A DNA stretch of 64,000 nucleotides, from contig NZ_SEWW01000001.1 in NCBI RefSeq assembly GCF_011090385.1, positions 620,001-684,000 of the forward strand, read 5' to 3'. The stretch's first letter is position 1, and every line of letters begins with the position of its first letter. This document shows positions 24,901-33,924 of the stretch, piece after piece. The notes below the pieces were generated by a model. The model was not told the DNA's origin and made no database searches. It saw nothing but the letters and a program-made list of their open reading frames with translations. The position numbers and the translations under genes are program-made. Source of the stretch: Aquirufa beregesia. Lineage in GTDB: Bacteria; Bacteroidota; Bacteroidia; Cytophagales; Spirosomataceae.

Positions 24901-25695
24901 ATGGCAAAAAGAATTGACTTAACGAAAGAAGTACGACTTACTAGCAAATCGTCTAAATTCGGAAAGGTCAATACTAGTTCTGGCCCTAAATCTTCTCGTA
25001 CTTTCAAAAAATATGTCATCAAACTTGCTTGGTTTGCCTTTTATGCGTGGATTGCCTCTTTGGTGATGATTTTATTGTTGAAATTTATCCCCATTTACTT
25101 CACCCCTACCATGGCTAGTCGCAAAATCGATGCTATCATGGAAGGAAAACCTAGTAAAATATATTCAAACTGGACTTCCTATTCAGAAATCGATAAAAAC
25201 TGTGCTTTGGCTGTTATCGCTTCTGAAGATCAACTTTTCCCAGAACACAAGGGATTTGACTTTGAGGCCATGTGGGGTGCCATGCGCCACAATATGAAAG
25301 GGAAACGCATCAAAGGAGCTAGTACCATTTCCCAGCAAGTCGCCAAAAATGTATTTTTATGGCAAGGTAGAAGCTATCTAAGAAAAGGATTAGAGGCCTA
25401 TTTTACATTCATGATTGAGTTAATTTGGGGCAAACAAAGAATTTTAGAAGTTTATCTCAATGTAGCCGAAACAGGTAAAATGACATTTGGAGTGGAAGCC
25501 GCTTGCCGTAAGTATTATGGTCATTCTGCTTCAGAAGTGAGTCGAGCTGAAGCAGCTAGAATTGCCGCAGTATTACCGAATCCCATCCGTTTTTCCATCC
25601 AAAACCCTTCTAATTACGTACAGCGGAGAACGAATACAATTCAGCGACAAATGCGGATGCTAGGGGGTAAAAAATTCTTGAGTCAGATTGATTGA
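24901..25695 (+). CDS. mtgA: Monofunctional biosynthetic peptidoglycan transglycosylase
   Basis: The 264-residue GT51 enzyme has a basic N-terminus, one membrane anchor (about residues 40-65) and the GT51 motifs: SEDQLFPEHKGFDFEAM with the catalytic Glu, GASTISQQVAKNVFLWQGRS, and KQRILEVYLNVAETG. It polymerises lipid II glycan strands on the outer face of the inner membrane without a transpeptidase domain. The ATG at 24901 opens MAKRIDLTKE; upstream in-frame codons read as leader. The leader has TATTTTTG (24868-24875), a possible -7 box, inside a short AGATTG/CAATCT hairpin. Confidence 0.92.
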   Translation: MAKRIDLTKEVRLTSKSSKFGKVNTSSGPKSSRTFKKYVIKLAWFAFYAWIASLVMILLLKFIPIYFTPTMASRKIDAIMEGKPSKIYSNWTSYSEIDKNCALAVIASEDQLFPEHKGFDFEAMWGAMRHNMKGKRIKGASTISQQVAKNVFLWQGRSYLRKGLEAYFTFMIELIWGKQRILEVYLNVAETGKMTFGVEAACRKYYGHSASEVSRAEAARIAAVLPNPIRFSIQNPSNYVQRRTNTIQRQMRMLGGKKFLSQID

Positions 25696-25715
25696 AAGCC
25701 TACAAGCGATTAATT

Positions 25716-26042
25716 TTATAACTCGGAACTTGGATCCCAAAAATGCTGTTGGAATCCAATAATTTTATCCTCTTTCACCTGAATTCCCTCCTCTTCCAAA
25801 AGTTCTTGCATCCGATTACCCCCAAAGAAATTTTTACCAGTCAATATTCCATTTCTATTAACCACTCGATGTGCGGGTACATTTTCTAATGTATGTGAGG
25901 CATTCATTGCCCAACCGACCATTCTTGCCCCTCCTTTCATTCCCAAATAGGCAGCTATAGCTCCATAAGACGTTACTTTCCCTGTAGGAATCAGTTGAAC
26001 AACCTGGTAGATAGCATCAAAGGAATTAAGATTAGCCGCCAT
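25716..26042 (-). CDS. Alkyltransferase-like protein (ATL), MGMT fold without the active cysteine
   Basis: The 108-residue protein matches the DNA-binding domain of O6-methylguanine methyltransferase (VVQLIPTGKVTSYGAIAAYL, GGARMVGWAMNAS). The active site reads VPAHRVVNRNG, with Ala where MGMT has the alkyl-accepting Cys of PCHRV. That substitution defines ATL proteins. They bind O6-alkylguanine, bend the DNA and hand the lesion to nucleotide excision repair. The gene is downstream of, and possibly co-transcribed with, the DUF3109 gene (46 bp gap). Confidence 0.88.
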   Translation of the reverse strand: MAANLNSFDAIYQVVQLIPTGKVTSYGAIAAYLGMKGGARMVGWAMNASHTLENVPAHRVVNRNGILTGKNFFGGNRMQELLEEEGIQVKEDKIIGFQQHFWDPSSEL

Positions 26043-26088
26043 TTTAACGCATTAACTTATAATCTATCATTTATAACTTATAATTTAC

Positions 26089-26661
26089 TTACTCTTCTTT
26101 TCTCTCTTCTATTTCCTTCTCCAACTCACTGTACCATTTCTCCCCAAATTTGCGGATTAAAGGCTCCTTAAGGAATTTATAAATAGGCACACCCAATTGT
26201 TTACCATGAGAACAGGCATCAGAGCAGATGGTCCAACGATCATAATTTAACGCCTGATACTCCGCTAATTTGGCTATTCGAATAGGATATAAATGGCAAG
26301 AAATAGGTTTTCTAAAGTCAATCTTACCATCAAAATAGGCTTGCTCAATCCCACACTTTAAATACTTTTTGTCATCATAAATGGCATAAACACATTCTCT
26401 TCCTTCAATGACCGGAGTTGAAAAGTCACCATCCTCATCTTTGACCCAAGTACCCACCTGCTGGATAACGGCCTTCCCTTCTTCAGATAAATAGGGGGCA
26501 ATTTGCTCTTGAATACCTTCTATAATGGCTAGTTCTTCTTCCTCTAAAGGAGCACCTAAATCTCCTTCTACACAGCAGGCTCCTTTACACTTGCTTAAAT
26601 CGCAAACAAAGAACTCATCGGCCACATCCTCACTGATAACAGTATCGTCAATTAAAATCAT
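26089..26661 (-). CDS. DUF3109 family cysteine-rich protein
   Basis: The 190-residue protein has about eight conserved cysteines: CDLSKCKGACC (YkgJ/DUF3109-type cluster), ECVYAI, KCGIEQAYF, SCHLYPIRI and CSDACSHGKQ. These suggest a bound zinc or iron-sulfur cluster. The family has no assigned function. TACCTTTG on the minus strand (26678-26685) lies 16 bp before the ATG and is a good -7 box. It may share a transcript with the ATL gene. Confidence 0.8.
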   Translation of the reverse strand: MILIDDTVISEDVADEFFVCDLSKCKGACCVEGDLGAPLEEEELAIIEGIQEQIAPYLSEEGKAVIQQVGTWVKDEDGDFSTPVIEGRECVYAIYDDKKYLKCGIEQAYFDGKIDFRKPISCHLYPIRIAKLAEYQALNYDRWTICSDACSHGKQLGVPIYKFLKEPLIRKFGEKWYSELEKEIEERKEE

Positions 26662-26821
26662 TTTATCCTATTTTTCACAAAGGTAAAGATATTCTCAAGC
26701 TCTTAAAACACAAAAGGTCAATTAGCAATAATCCTATTTAAAAACCGTTAAATGAGAATATTTGGTAATTTTACATTAAATAGGCTTCGCAAGCTTTCAT
26801 TGCTTTATTAATCCATCAAGT

Positions 26822-28423
26822 ATGAATCAAAAAAAGCTACTATTTCTTTTTTTGTTGTTGGCAAGCAGCGCATTTTTTACCGTCCATGCTAGCACTCGTC
26901 CAGATACCTTAAGCTTAGGTAATTTGCGGGTAGCTATTCATCCTTCCGCGAAACCCATTTTAGAAAAAGAATGGGCTATGTTAGGTGCCAACAAAAAATT
27001 TGTGGGTATGATGAAAGATAAAATGCGACTATTTTTCCCTTTGATTGAGCCTATTTTAAAAGAAGGAAATATTCCTGATGATTTTAAATACCTCTGTGTA
27101 CAAGAGAGCTCCTTAAATCCGAATGCCGTTTCAACATCCAATGCCGTAGGTTATTGGCAGTTTAAATTAGAAACAGCTAAAGATGTAGGTTTGAAAGTGA
27201 ACAAAGAGATTGATGAAAGACGCCACATCATGGAAGCCACCAAAGGCGCTGTCAATTATTTAAGTCGAAATAATACCGTTTTAGATAACTGGTTAAGCAC
27301 CTTATTATCCTACCGTTTAGGCTTAGGAACCCTTAAAAAAATGCCCTTAGCAACGGATTGGCTTGGAAAATCCATCATAGAAGTTGATTCTAGTACCGAT
27401 TGGTATGTCCTACGATTCCTAGCTTATAAACATTTTTGGGAAACCGAATTACTGTTGAATTCACAAGAATCAGTGGCGACAGAGTCTCCAAGCATGATTA
27501 CCTATAAACAGGTGAAAGGCAAAAACCTGATGGAATTATCGGATGAATGGAAAGTGAGTTATGATGATTTAAAAAAATACAATTCTTGGGTGTTAAAAGA
27601 CTGGATTCCCAATGATAAAGAATATACGCTGTATCATCCTTCCAATGTGTCTATTTTTGAATCAAAAAGTAACGTCAGCTTAGCTGCCCAAAGTATGGCA
27701 TTAACGGCATCCAATGATACTAATAAATTGTATGTCGAGGCGGAGATTCCACAAGAGGCCCTTTACCCAAAGAAAAAGCATAAACCCATTTTAAGCGACA
27801 AAGTCGAAACCCGCTTTCACACAGTGGAAGCTGGGGAGAGTTTAAGTTCCATTGCACGCAAATACGAGATGAAATTGCCCGACTTACTTAAATTAAATGG
27901 CTTAGAAATGAGTTCTTTGATTAGTCTAGGACAAAAAATCAAAGTATCTAGAAAAATACCCATGCTGGAATTAATTGCGGAGCAATTGGATGAAAAAGCA
28001 AAAAAAGCAACCTTTAGTCCTCGTAACAATGAGGCGAAGGAAAAGCAAGAAGAAATTATTCCAGAGGAGCCTAAAGTAACTATTAAAAGTACTGGAAGTT
28101 CAGTGTATATAGACCCAGCCGTTAGTCGAGAAATTACTATTCGTTCCGATGCTCCCGAAAAAGATAAAAAATCTGATGTCAAAGTTGTGGAAGAAACGGC
28201 AAAAAACTCAGTAGAAAAAGCCAGCACAGGTATAGAAACCAAGGCAGAGGCCAAAAATAATGCAGTTCTTAAAAATAGTACAATTCACCAAGTAAAAGCT
28301 GGAGAAACTCTTTTTAAAATAGCTTCAAAATATGGCGTCAGTGTTCAAAAGTTATCTGAATGGAATAAATTAGGTAAAAACCCGAAGATACAAGTTGGCC
28401 AAAAATTAAAAATTCAGCCTTAA
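26822..28423 (+). CDS. Lytic transglycosylase with two LysM domains
   Basis: The 533-residue protein has a signal peptide (MNQKKLLFLFLLLASSAFFTVHA). An SLT-type transglycosylase domain follows at about residues 60-190, with the catalytic Glu in CVQESSLNPNAVS and then VGYWQFKLETAK. LysM domains lie at about 337-380 (HTVEAGESLSSIARKYEMKL) and at the C-terminus (HQVKAGETLFKIASKYGVSV); a degenerate LysM-like stretch near 230-270 may be a third. The region between the LysM domains is charged and low-complexity. It cleaves peptidoglycan strands in the periplasm. It overlaps the convergent O-methyltransferase gene by 4 bp. Confidence 0.87.
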   Translation: MNQKKLLFLFLLLASSAFFTVHASTRPDTLSLGNLRVAIHPSAKPILEKEWAMLGANKKFVGMMKDKMRLFFPLIEPILKEGNIPDDFKYLCVQESSLNPNAVSTSNAVGYWQFKLETAKDVGLKVNKEIDERRHIMEATKGAVNYLSRNNTVLDNWLSTLLSYRLGLGTLKKMPLATDWLGKSIIEVDSSTDWYVLRFLAYKHFWETELLLNSQESVATESPSMITYKQVKGKNLMELSDEWKVSYDDLKKYNSWVLKDWIPNDKEYTLYHPSNVSIFESKSNVSLAAQSMALTASNDTNKLYVEAEIPQEALYPKKKHKPILSDKVETRFHTVEAGESLSSIARKYEMKLPDLLKLNGLEMSSLISLGQKIKVSRKIPMLELIAEQLDEKAKKATFSPRNNEAKEKQEEIIPEEPKVTIKSTGSSVYIDPAVSREITIRSDAPEKDKKSDVKVVEETAKNSVEKASTGIETKAEAKNNAVLKNSTIHQVKAGETLFKIASKYGVSVQKLSEWNKLGKNPKIQVGQKLKIQP

Positions 28424-29061
28424 TTTTTTTTCTTGAGAATCAAAAGCCCATCTCGTAATGGCAATAGCAGATTTTCTACTCGCTTGTCATCTAGACACTT
28501 TTGATTAAAATCCCTCAGTGCTTGGGTGGATTTATCTTTAGCGGATTCATCCACCACTTTTCCACTCCACAGGACATTATCAACGATGATTAAACCTCCT
28601 TTTCTTACCTTATCAATGACCAAATCAAAATATAAGGCATAATTACGCTTATCGGCATCGATAAAGACCAAATCTATTTCTTCTTGAATGTTCGGAATTT
28701 CGTCTTTGGCATCCACAATTCGGTAATCTATTTGAGGGCCGAAAGAAGATTGATCAAAAAAAGAGCGAGTAAATCGTTCTAATTCCTCATTGACATCCAA
28801 GGTGATTAATTTACCAGCTGGCAATAAGCCTTCCGCCAAACATAAGGCCGAATAACCCGTATATGTCCCAATTTCAAGGATTAATTTAGGCTGAATTAAA
28901 GAGGAAATCAAAGCCAAAAACCGGCCTTGCAAATGCCCTGATAGCATCCGAGGCTGCAAGATTTGAGCATGCGTCTCTCGATTAAGACTTTTTAATAAGT
29001 CACTTTCAGGCTCAGTAAATGCTCTGGAATAAGCATCAATGGCTGGGTCTATGAATTCCAT
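28420..29061 (-). CDS. O-methyltransferase (class I, PF01596 family)
   Basis: The 213-residue enzyme has the SAM site ILEIGTYTGYSALCLAEGL, DVNEELERF and the metal/substrate motif LVFIDADKRNY, then GLIIVDNVLWSGKV, all typical of the caffeoyl-CoA/catechol O-methyltransferase family. The bacterial substrates are usually unknown. It follows the next methyltransferase gene by 4 bp, so the two are one operon. Confidence 0.88.
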   Translation of the reverse strand: MEFIDPAIDAYSRAFTEPESDLLKSLNRETHAQILQPRMLSGHLQGRFLALISSLIQPKLILEIGTYTGYSALCLAEGLLPAGKLITLDVNEELERFTRSFFDQSSFGPQIDYRIVDAKDEIPNIQEEIDLVFIDADKRNYALYFDLVIDKVRKGGLIIVDNVLWSGKVVDESAKDKSTQALRDFNQKCLDDKRVENLLLPLRDGLLILKKKN

Positions 29062-29065
29062 GGTA

Positions 29066-29836
29066 TTATTTTATACCGGTGTAAAAGAAATCAAAAGAAG
29101 TATCTGGTGTTTGATTTAACGAATAATCATCTACTTGAATGGAATCCACTAATTGATTATTGGCTTTGGAAACAATCAAACGACTCATTCGATTAGCAAT
29201 ATCATATGGTACTTGTAACCAAGTTCTTGGCAATCGATATTGAAGGTTCAAAATATCAAATCGGGTGATTTTTTGAACCGACTTTTTATTCTCTTCATAA
29301 TAATCCATCACTTTAGCATTTCCATGAATCCCTTCCGTAATGACAGTGGAGAAATGCTTTTCCATTAAATTTTGAAGACCTTTTGCTTCGTACTCACGTA
29401 CATGCCAAGGGTTCCGTGTTAAAGAAAATTTCTTATTTACGGTGGTCAAATACAATTTGCCTCCTGGTTTTAATACCCGAGCAGCCTCTTGAAGAAAAAA
29501 ATCATCATTTTCAATATGCTCAATCACTTGAAAAGTGACCACAAAATCATAGTGATTAGAAGGCAAATCTTTCAATGGCGGCAAAAACATGTCAATGAAG
29601 GTAAATGAAGGGTAATTTTTACTTAACTCCTGCATCAATTCCGTATTCTTATCCACCCCAGTATAATTACTGACTTGTGGTGCTAATACACCTACTCCCC
29701 TTCCAGTACCACATCCTATCTCCAATACGTCCCCAGATACTAAGTGGCTAACATGCAAATAAGGGAATAAAAGTCGTTGGTGAATCGGATTATCCGAAGC
29801 AATCTCAGAGGAAGCAATTTCAGTTGTTTTATACAT
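29066..29836 (-). CDS. Class I SAM-dependent methyltransferase
   Basis: The 256-residue protein has SAM motif I as VLEIGCGTGRGVGVL, TGVDKNTELM, and the post-I region DFVVTFQVIEHIENDDFF followed by ARVLKPGGKLYLTTVN, as in Methyltransf_11/UbiE-like enzymes. The substrate is unknown. I placed the start at 29836 (MYKTTEIASSEIAS); the more upstream ATG would lie within the divergent promoter region. On the minus strand TACCTTTG lies about 12 bp before this start, which supports it. Confidence 0.82.
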   Translation of the reverse strand: MYKTTEIASSEIASDNPIHQRLLFPYLHVSHLVSGDVLEIGCGTGRGVGVLAPQVSNYTGVDKNTELMQELSKNYPSFTFIDMFLPPLKDLPSNHYDFVVTFQVIEHIENDDFFLQEAARVLKPGGKLYLTTVNKKFSLTRNPWHVREYEAKGLQNLMEKHFSTVITEGIHGNAKVMDYYEENKKSVQKITRFDILNLQYRLPRTWLQVPYDIANRMSRLIVSKANNQLVDSIQVDDYSLNQTPDTSFDFFYTGIK

Positions 29837-29899
29837 ATTCAAGAATTTGATTACAAAGGTAGGAATATTCAAATAAATATTTTTTTCTAAATAATTTGG

Positions 29900-29931
29900 T
29901 TTGCATTGCAAACTACATTAATATTGCAAAC
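29900..29931. promoter_or_regulatory. Putative operator: TTTGCA palindrome and ATTGCAAAC direct repeats
   Basis: TTTGCATTGCAAA (29900-29912) is a perfect palindrome around one base. ATTGCAAAC occurs at 29905-29913 and again at 29923-29931, 18 bp apart, so two sites would face the same side of the helix. The sites lie just before the membrane protein/wHTH operon (start 29948) and may bind the wHTH product for autoregulation. Confidence 0.45.
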
Positions 29932-29947
29932 ACTAAACCACTAAAAA

Positions 29948-30508
29948 ATGAATGAAACGATACTGAATCCGAATGAGAGCTTAGCTATTATCCAAAAAGT
30001 AGTAAACTCAACCCGTCAAGATTATCATATTCAGCGAAAATTTTACATACTCTGGGGCATGCTCATTGCAGCTGCTAGCTTTTCTCAGTATGCCATTTTG
30101 AATCACATTTTATCCATTCCTTGGTTTTATCCATGGATATTTTTCCCAGGAATTGGGCTTATTCTAAGCATCTTTTGGGGATTATCTAGTAAAAAAACAT
30201 CCTTAAGCTATTATAATCATTTTGTACTAACTATGTGGTTTACCTTGTACATCGCCATAGGTTTATCTCTTTTTATTTCCTTGTTTAATCAGATTAGCCC
30301 TTTCCCTTATTTATTGGTATGTGTGGGAATTGGCACTAGTATATCTGGTTTTCTGATGAAAAATCGATTATTTATCCTTTGCGGGCTCATTTTTGGAATA
30401 GGCGCTATTTACTGTTTATACCTTCCTTTTCAACAACAATTACTGCTTAATGGAGCCTGTATGATCATAGGAAATGTCATGCCCAATCTAATTTCTCATC
30501 ATGTTTAA
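29948..30508 (+). CDS. Integral membrane protein of unknown function, paired with a wHTH regulator
   Basis: The 186-residue protein has a short charged N-terminus (NPNESLAIIQKVVNSTRQDY) and about five to six hydrophobic helices from residue 32 to the end. No catalytic motif is visible. Its last 8 bp overlap the wHTH gene, which is the usual layout of a two-gene unit in which a small membrane protein and a winged-helix regulator of the HTH_34 type travel together. I do not recognise a named family. Confidence 0.6.
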   Translation: MNETILNPNESLAIIQKVVNSTRQDYHIQRKFYILWGMLIAAASFSQYAILNHILSIPWFYPWIFFPGIGLILSIFWGLSSKKTSLSYYNHFVLTMWFTLYIAIGLSLFISLFNQISPFPYLLVCVGIGTSISGFLMKNRLFILCGLIFGIGAIYCLYLPFQQQLLLNGACMIIGNVMPNLISHHV

Positions 30509-30800
30509 TGACTTAGACCCATTACTAAATTCTCCTGTTCGACTAGCCATCATGTCAATTTTACTAACTGTAAAACATGCCCATTTCAATGATTTATTGA
30601 AAGAAACTCAAACAACCCAAGGGAATTTAAGTCATCAATTAAAAAAGCTTCATGAAGCTGAATACGTGCAAATAGAAAAAACGTTTAAAAACAATTACCC
30701 CTTAACCATCATTACTATCTCCGAAACAGGTAAGAAAGCTTTTGAAGTATATGTAGAAAACATCAAAAAGTACCTCCATTTAAATGAAAACAATACCTAA
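30501..30800 (+). CDS. Winged-helix DNA-binding regulator (HTH_34/ArsR-MarR-like)
   Basis: The 99-residue protein is almost all one winged helix: LLNSPVRLAIMSILLT, FNDLLKETQTTQGNLSHQLK (recognition helix) and a wing ending YPLTIITISETGKKAFEVY. This matches transcriptional regulators of the PF13601 type. It overlaps the membrane-protein gene by 8 bp and probably represses this operon at the palindromic sites upstream of 29948. A perfect terminator follows. Confidence 0.82.
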   Translation: MFNDLDPLLNSPVRLAIMSILLTVKHAHFNDLLKETQTTQGNLSHQLKKLHEAEYVQIEKTFKNNYPLTIITISETGKKAFEVYVENIKKYLHLNENNT

Positions 30801-30846
30801 CCATACAATAAGCCGCATAATTTGATTTATTTCAGGCAAAAATGTA

Positions 30847-30879
30847 GATCCTGACTCCTTTTGGGAGTCAGGATTTTTT
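30847..30879 (+). terminator. Intrinsic terminator
   Basis: ATCCTGACTCC (30848-30858) and GGAGTCAGGAT (30864-30874) pair perfectly over 11 bp with a 5-nt loop and are followed by a T-run. It ends the membrane protein/wHTH operon. Confidence 0.92.
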
Positions 30880-30896
30880 GATTAGTTTAGGTAATC

Positions 30897-31490
30897 ATGA
30901 AAACAAATGAACACGTAGAAAATCTTATTCCTTTTGATGGAGAATTATATTCATACGGTAACATCTATTCTGAGGAACAAGCGAATTCCATGCTGGATAC
31001 CTTCTTACATAGTATAGCTTGGGACCATGATCAAGTTCGACTATTTGGAAAAACACATATCACGGCTCGAAAAGTAGCTTGGTATGGTGATCTAGGTAGA
31101 ACATATCGATATTCAGGTAGTTTAAAAGAAGCCCATGCTTGGACTCCACTCCTATGGGAAATTAAGACACAAGTAGAGGATATTTGTCAAGCTAAGTACA
31201 ATGCCTGTTTACTCAATTTGTATCATGATGGAAACGAAGGCATGGGTTGGCATGCAGATAATGAAAAATCCATTGTTCCTCATTCAAGTATTGCTTCATT
31301 AAGTTTAGGGTGTCAACGGAGATTTGATTTAAAACATCAAACTAGAGGTGAAAAAAGAAGTTTGATATTAGAAAATGGACAATTAATCAATATGAAAGGA
31401 CCCATTCAAGAGCATTGGAAGCATGCTATAGCCAAATCAAAAAAGATCCAAGAGCTACGTATTAACCTAACTTTTCGATTGATGATTTAG
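30897..31490 (+). CDS. AlkB-type 2OG-Fe(II) dioxygenase
   Basis: The 197-residue enzyme has the iron ligands in GWHADNEKS (HxD) and EHWKHAIAK (distal His) and the 2-oxoglutarate-binding end RINLTFRLM. The substrate region YHDGNEGMGWH and the RRFDLKHQ segment match AlkB homologues in the ALKBH2/3-like branch. It oxidatively removes methyl groups from N1-methyladenine and N3-methylcytosine in DNA or RNA. It is a single gene that starts 18 bp after the terminator of the previous operon, so its promoter must overlap that hairpin region. Confidence 0.9.
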   Translation: MKTNEHVENLIPFDGELYSYGNIYSEEQANSMLDTFLHSIAWDHDQVRLFGKTHITARKVAWYGDLGRTYRYSGSLKEAHAWTPLLWEIKTQVEDICQAKYNACLLNLYHDGNEGMGWHADNEKSIVPHSSIASLSLGCQRRFDLKHQTRGEKRSLILENGQLINMKGPIQEHWKHAIAKSKKIQELRINLTFRLMI

Positions 31491-31560
31491 CTCTGAATAA
31501 TGATTTTCAAGAAAAATGAAAAAAAATCCCGACCTTTGCCTTACATTATAGCTATTCAAC

Positions 31561-32352
31561 GTGTCATTCGATCAAGATCCCAAGCCATTTAAAAAGCCAT
31601 TTAGGCATTTTACTACTCCCAAAACAGATAATAAAGAATTTGTTTTTGGAATTCAATCCGTTTTGGAAACGCTCCGGGCTGGAAAAGAAATTGACCGCCT
31701 TCTAGTACAAAGGGAATTAGGAAGTATTGAAATTTTAGAATTAGCCAAAGAAAAAGGCATTCAGGTTCAAAAAGTGCCCATTGAAAAGCTAAATCGCATT
31801 ACGCGTAAAAATCACCAAGGTGCTATTGCTTTCGTCTCTGCCATTCATTACGCCAAAATTGACAATATCATTGCTGACACTTTTGAGAAAGGACAAACAC
31901 CCTTAATTCTGATTTTAGATCGAATTACTGATGTAAGAAATTTTGGAGCTATTGCGCGTACTGCTGAATGTGCCGGCGTTCATGCCATTGTTATACCTTC
32001 TCGTGGTGCTGCTCAAATAAATGCAGATGCCATGAAAACCTCTTCTGGTGCATTAAACTTTCTACCAGTTTGTCGAGAAGAAAACTTGATCAGTACGATA
32101 GAATATTTACAAAATGCTGGCCTTAAAGTGATTGCATGTACGGAAAAAACGAAGGATTCTGTTTATGCCAAAGACTTTAAAGAACCTACAGCCATCGTGC
32201 TAGGTTCTGAAGAAGATGGTATTTCTGATGAAATTATTCGAAAAGCAGATGAATTAGCTGCCATTCCACAAACCGGACAAGTAGGTTCTTTAAATGTATC
32301 CGTAGCCGCAGGTGTCATCATCTACGAAGCTCTACGTCAAAGACTTAACTAA
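31561..32352 (+). CDS. rlmB: 23S rRNA 2'-O-methyltransferase RlmB / TrmH family
   Basis: This 263-residue SPOUT methyltransferase has an N-terminal substrate-binding domain (EFVFGIQSVLETLRAG) and the knot motifs LDRITDVRNFGAIARTAEC, IVLGSEEDGIS and SLNVSVAAGV. RlmB methylates G2251 of 23S rRNA in E. coli; a related rRNA or tRNA target is possible. The start is GTG at 31561, because no ATG occurs before the conserved domain. The residues before it are basic and Pro-rich. Confidence 0.88.
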   Translation: MSFDQDPKPFKKPFRHFTTPKTDNKEFVFGIQSVLETLRAGKEIDRLLVQRELGSIEILELAKEKGIQVQKVPIEKLNRITRKNHQGAIAFVSAIHYAKIDNIIADTFEKGQTPLILILDRITDVRNFGAIARTAECAGVHAIVIPSRGAAQINADAMKTSSGALNFLPVCREENLISTIEYLQNAGLKVIACTEKTKDSVYAKDFKEPTAIVLGSEEDGISDEIIRKADELAAIPQTGQVGSLNVSVAAGVIIYEALRQRLN

Positions 32353-32354
32353 TT

Positions 32355-33104
32355 TCACAACACTTTTTTAATTTGTGTAGCTGACGCTTGAGCGCTGGGT
32401 AAAATAGTTACGTCAGCTAAATTCACATGAGCTGGGCAAGAAACCATGTACGCTATTAAGCTAGCAATATCTGCCGCTTCCAATGGAGTGAAGCCTTGAT
32501 AAACCGATTCTGCCCTTGGTAAATCACCTTTAAACCGAACGGCTGAGAATTCCGTATTAACAGCTCCTGGAGCTATATTGGACACTTTGATGTTAAAAGG
32601 ATTCAAGTCGATGCGCATTCCTTGCGACAAAGCCTCTACAGCTGCTTTGGAGGCGCAATACACATTCCCATTGGCGTAGGTTTGTTTTCCGGCTATAGAA
32701 GATATATTGATGATGTGTCCTTGCTCTCTACGAATCATTTCAGGAATCACCATTTTTGATACATACAATAGACCATTGACATTGCCATGTAACATGGCAT
32801 CCCAGTCTTCTAATGAGCCGTCTTGAATGGGTGAAAGTCCATGTGCATTACCTGCATTATTGATCAATACATCGATATTTTTCCATTCAATAGGTAAACT
32901 TTGAAATGCTTGCTCTACCTCAGACCAATTTCGAACGTCAAAACATAAAATATAACTAGCTACTTGTATTGATTGCTGCAACTCTTCCAGACGATCACGA
33001 CGCCTTCCGCAAAGGATTAATTGATAACCTAAACCAGCTAATGCTTTAGATGTAGCTAAACCAATTCCCGAACTGGCTCCTGTAATACAAGCAATTTTAT
33101 TCAT
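32355..33104 (-). CDS. Short-chain dehydrogenase/reductase
   Basis: The 249-residue SDR has the cofactor loop TGASSGIG near the start, INNAGNAHG, the catalytic Ser in IINISSIAG and the YCASK motif (YxxxK). The early Arg residues in CGRRRDRLEEL suggest NADP preference. It resembles the YdfG-type 3-hydroxy acid dehydrogenases. I set the start at 33104 (MNKIACITGAS), as the upstream in-frame ATG adds 22 residues outside the fold. It is divergent from pth. Confidence 0.87.
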   Translation of the reverse strand: MNKIACITGASSGIGLATSKALAGLGYQLILCGRRRDRLEELQQSIQVASYILCFDVRNWSEVEQAFQSLPIEWKNIDVLINNAGNAHGLSPIQDGSLEDWDAMLHGNVNGLLYVSKMVIPEMIRREQGHIINISSIAGKQTYANGNVYCASKAAVEALSQGMRIDLNPFNIKVSNIAPGAVNTEFSAVRFKGDLPRAESVYQGFTPLEAADIASLIAYMVSCPAHVNLADVTILPSAQASATQIKKVL

Positions 33105-33180
33105 GTCAAATTTTTCCACTAAGTTAATGTCAAAGCTGTCTTCTAAAAAATTTGCTTGTACTTTTGTCAAAAATTAAACT

Positions 33181-33741
33181 ATGAATTATCTAATTGTAGG
33201 ATTAGGCAACATTGGCCCCGAATATTTATTTACCCGCCACAATATTGGATTTATGGCTTTGGATTATGTAGCCAAACTAAAAGATCTGAAATTCTCGCCG
33301 GATAGATATGCCAGCCAATGCTCATATAAACTAAAAGGACATCAAATCCATCTCATTAAACCGAATACCTACATGAATCTAAGTGGTAAAGCAGTTAACT
33401 ATTGGATGCAACATCTCAAAGTACCTAAAGAAAACCTATTAATCTTGGTGGATGATTTAGCTTTACCCTTTGAAACCCTACGTTTAAAACCAAAAGGATC
33501 CAGTGGTGGACACAATGGGTTAAAAAGTATTGAGGCAAGCTTACAAAGTAGTGAATACCCTCGCTTACGCATGGGGATTGGTGACAATTTTTCTAAAGGT
33601 CGACAAGTCGAATATGTGCTAAGTAACTTTTCCGAAGAAGAATTAGGACTTATTCCAGAGGTCCTAGAGAGAGCCATTCCATTCATTGAAACATTTTGCC
33701 TGGAAGGCATCCAACAAACAATGAATAAATACAATCAGTAA
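33181..33741 (+). CDS. pth: Peptidyl-tRNA hydrolase
   Basis: The 186-residue enzyme shows LIVGLGNIGPEY, the catalytic His in TRHNIGF (H20), KPNTYMNLSGKAV, LVDDLALPF and KGSSGGHNGLKSIE, all invariant in bacterial Pth. It recycles peptidyl-tRNA released by stalled ribosomes. The gene is monocistronic. The 249 bp after it are AT-rich until the promoter of the next gene. Confidence 0.95.
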   Translation: MNYLIVGLGNIGPEYLFTRHNIGFMALDYVAKLKDLKFSPDRYASQCSYKLKGHQIHLIKPNTYMNLSGKAVNYWMQHLKVPKENLLILVDDLALPFETLRLKPKGSSGGHNGLKSIEASLQSSEYPRLRMGIGDNFSKGRQVEYVLSNFSEEELGLIPEVLERAIPFIETFCLEGIQQTMNKYNQ

Positions 33742-33924
33742 TTGTATTTTTTAAAGAATTTTTGAATTATTCCTAAATTTTCAAATTAGAATTATCAAAA
33801 TGTATCAAGAAGTATTGCCAAATAATATTCCGAAATAAACAAATAAACATTCAATAAATTCTGATTTTAAATCAAATTAACGAATATTTAGAATTTTTAT
33901 AATACAAATTGTCTAAATTCAAGT

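Noticed and set aside
27817..28254. 145-codon minus-strand frame inside the LysM transglycosylase gene
   Set aside because: It is a mirror of the charged low-complexity linker; the composition (Ser, Ala, Leu) reflects complementary codons only.
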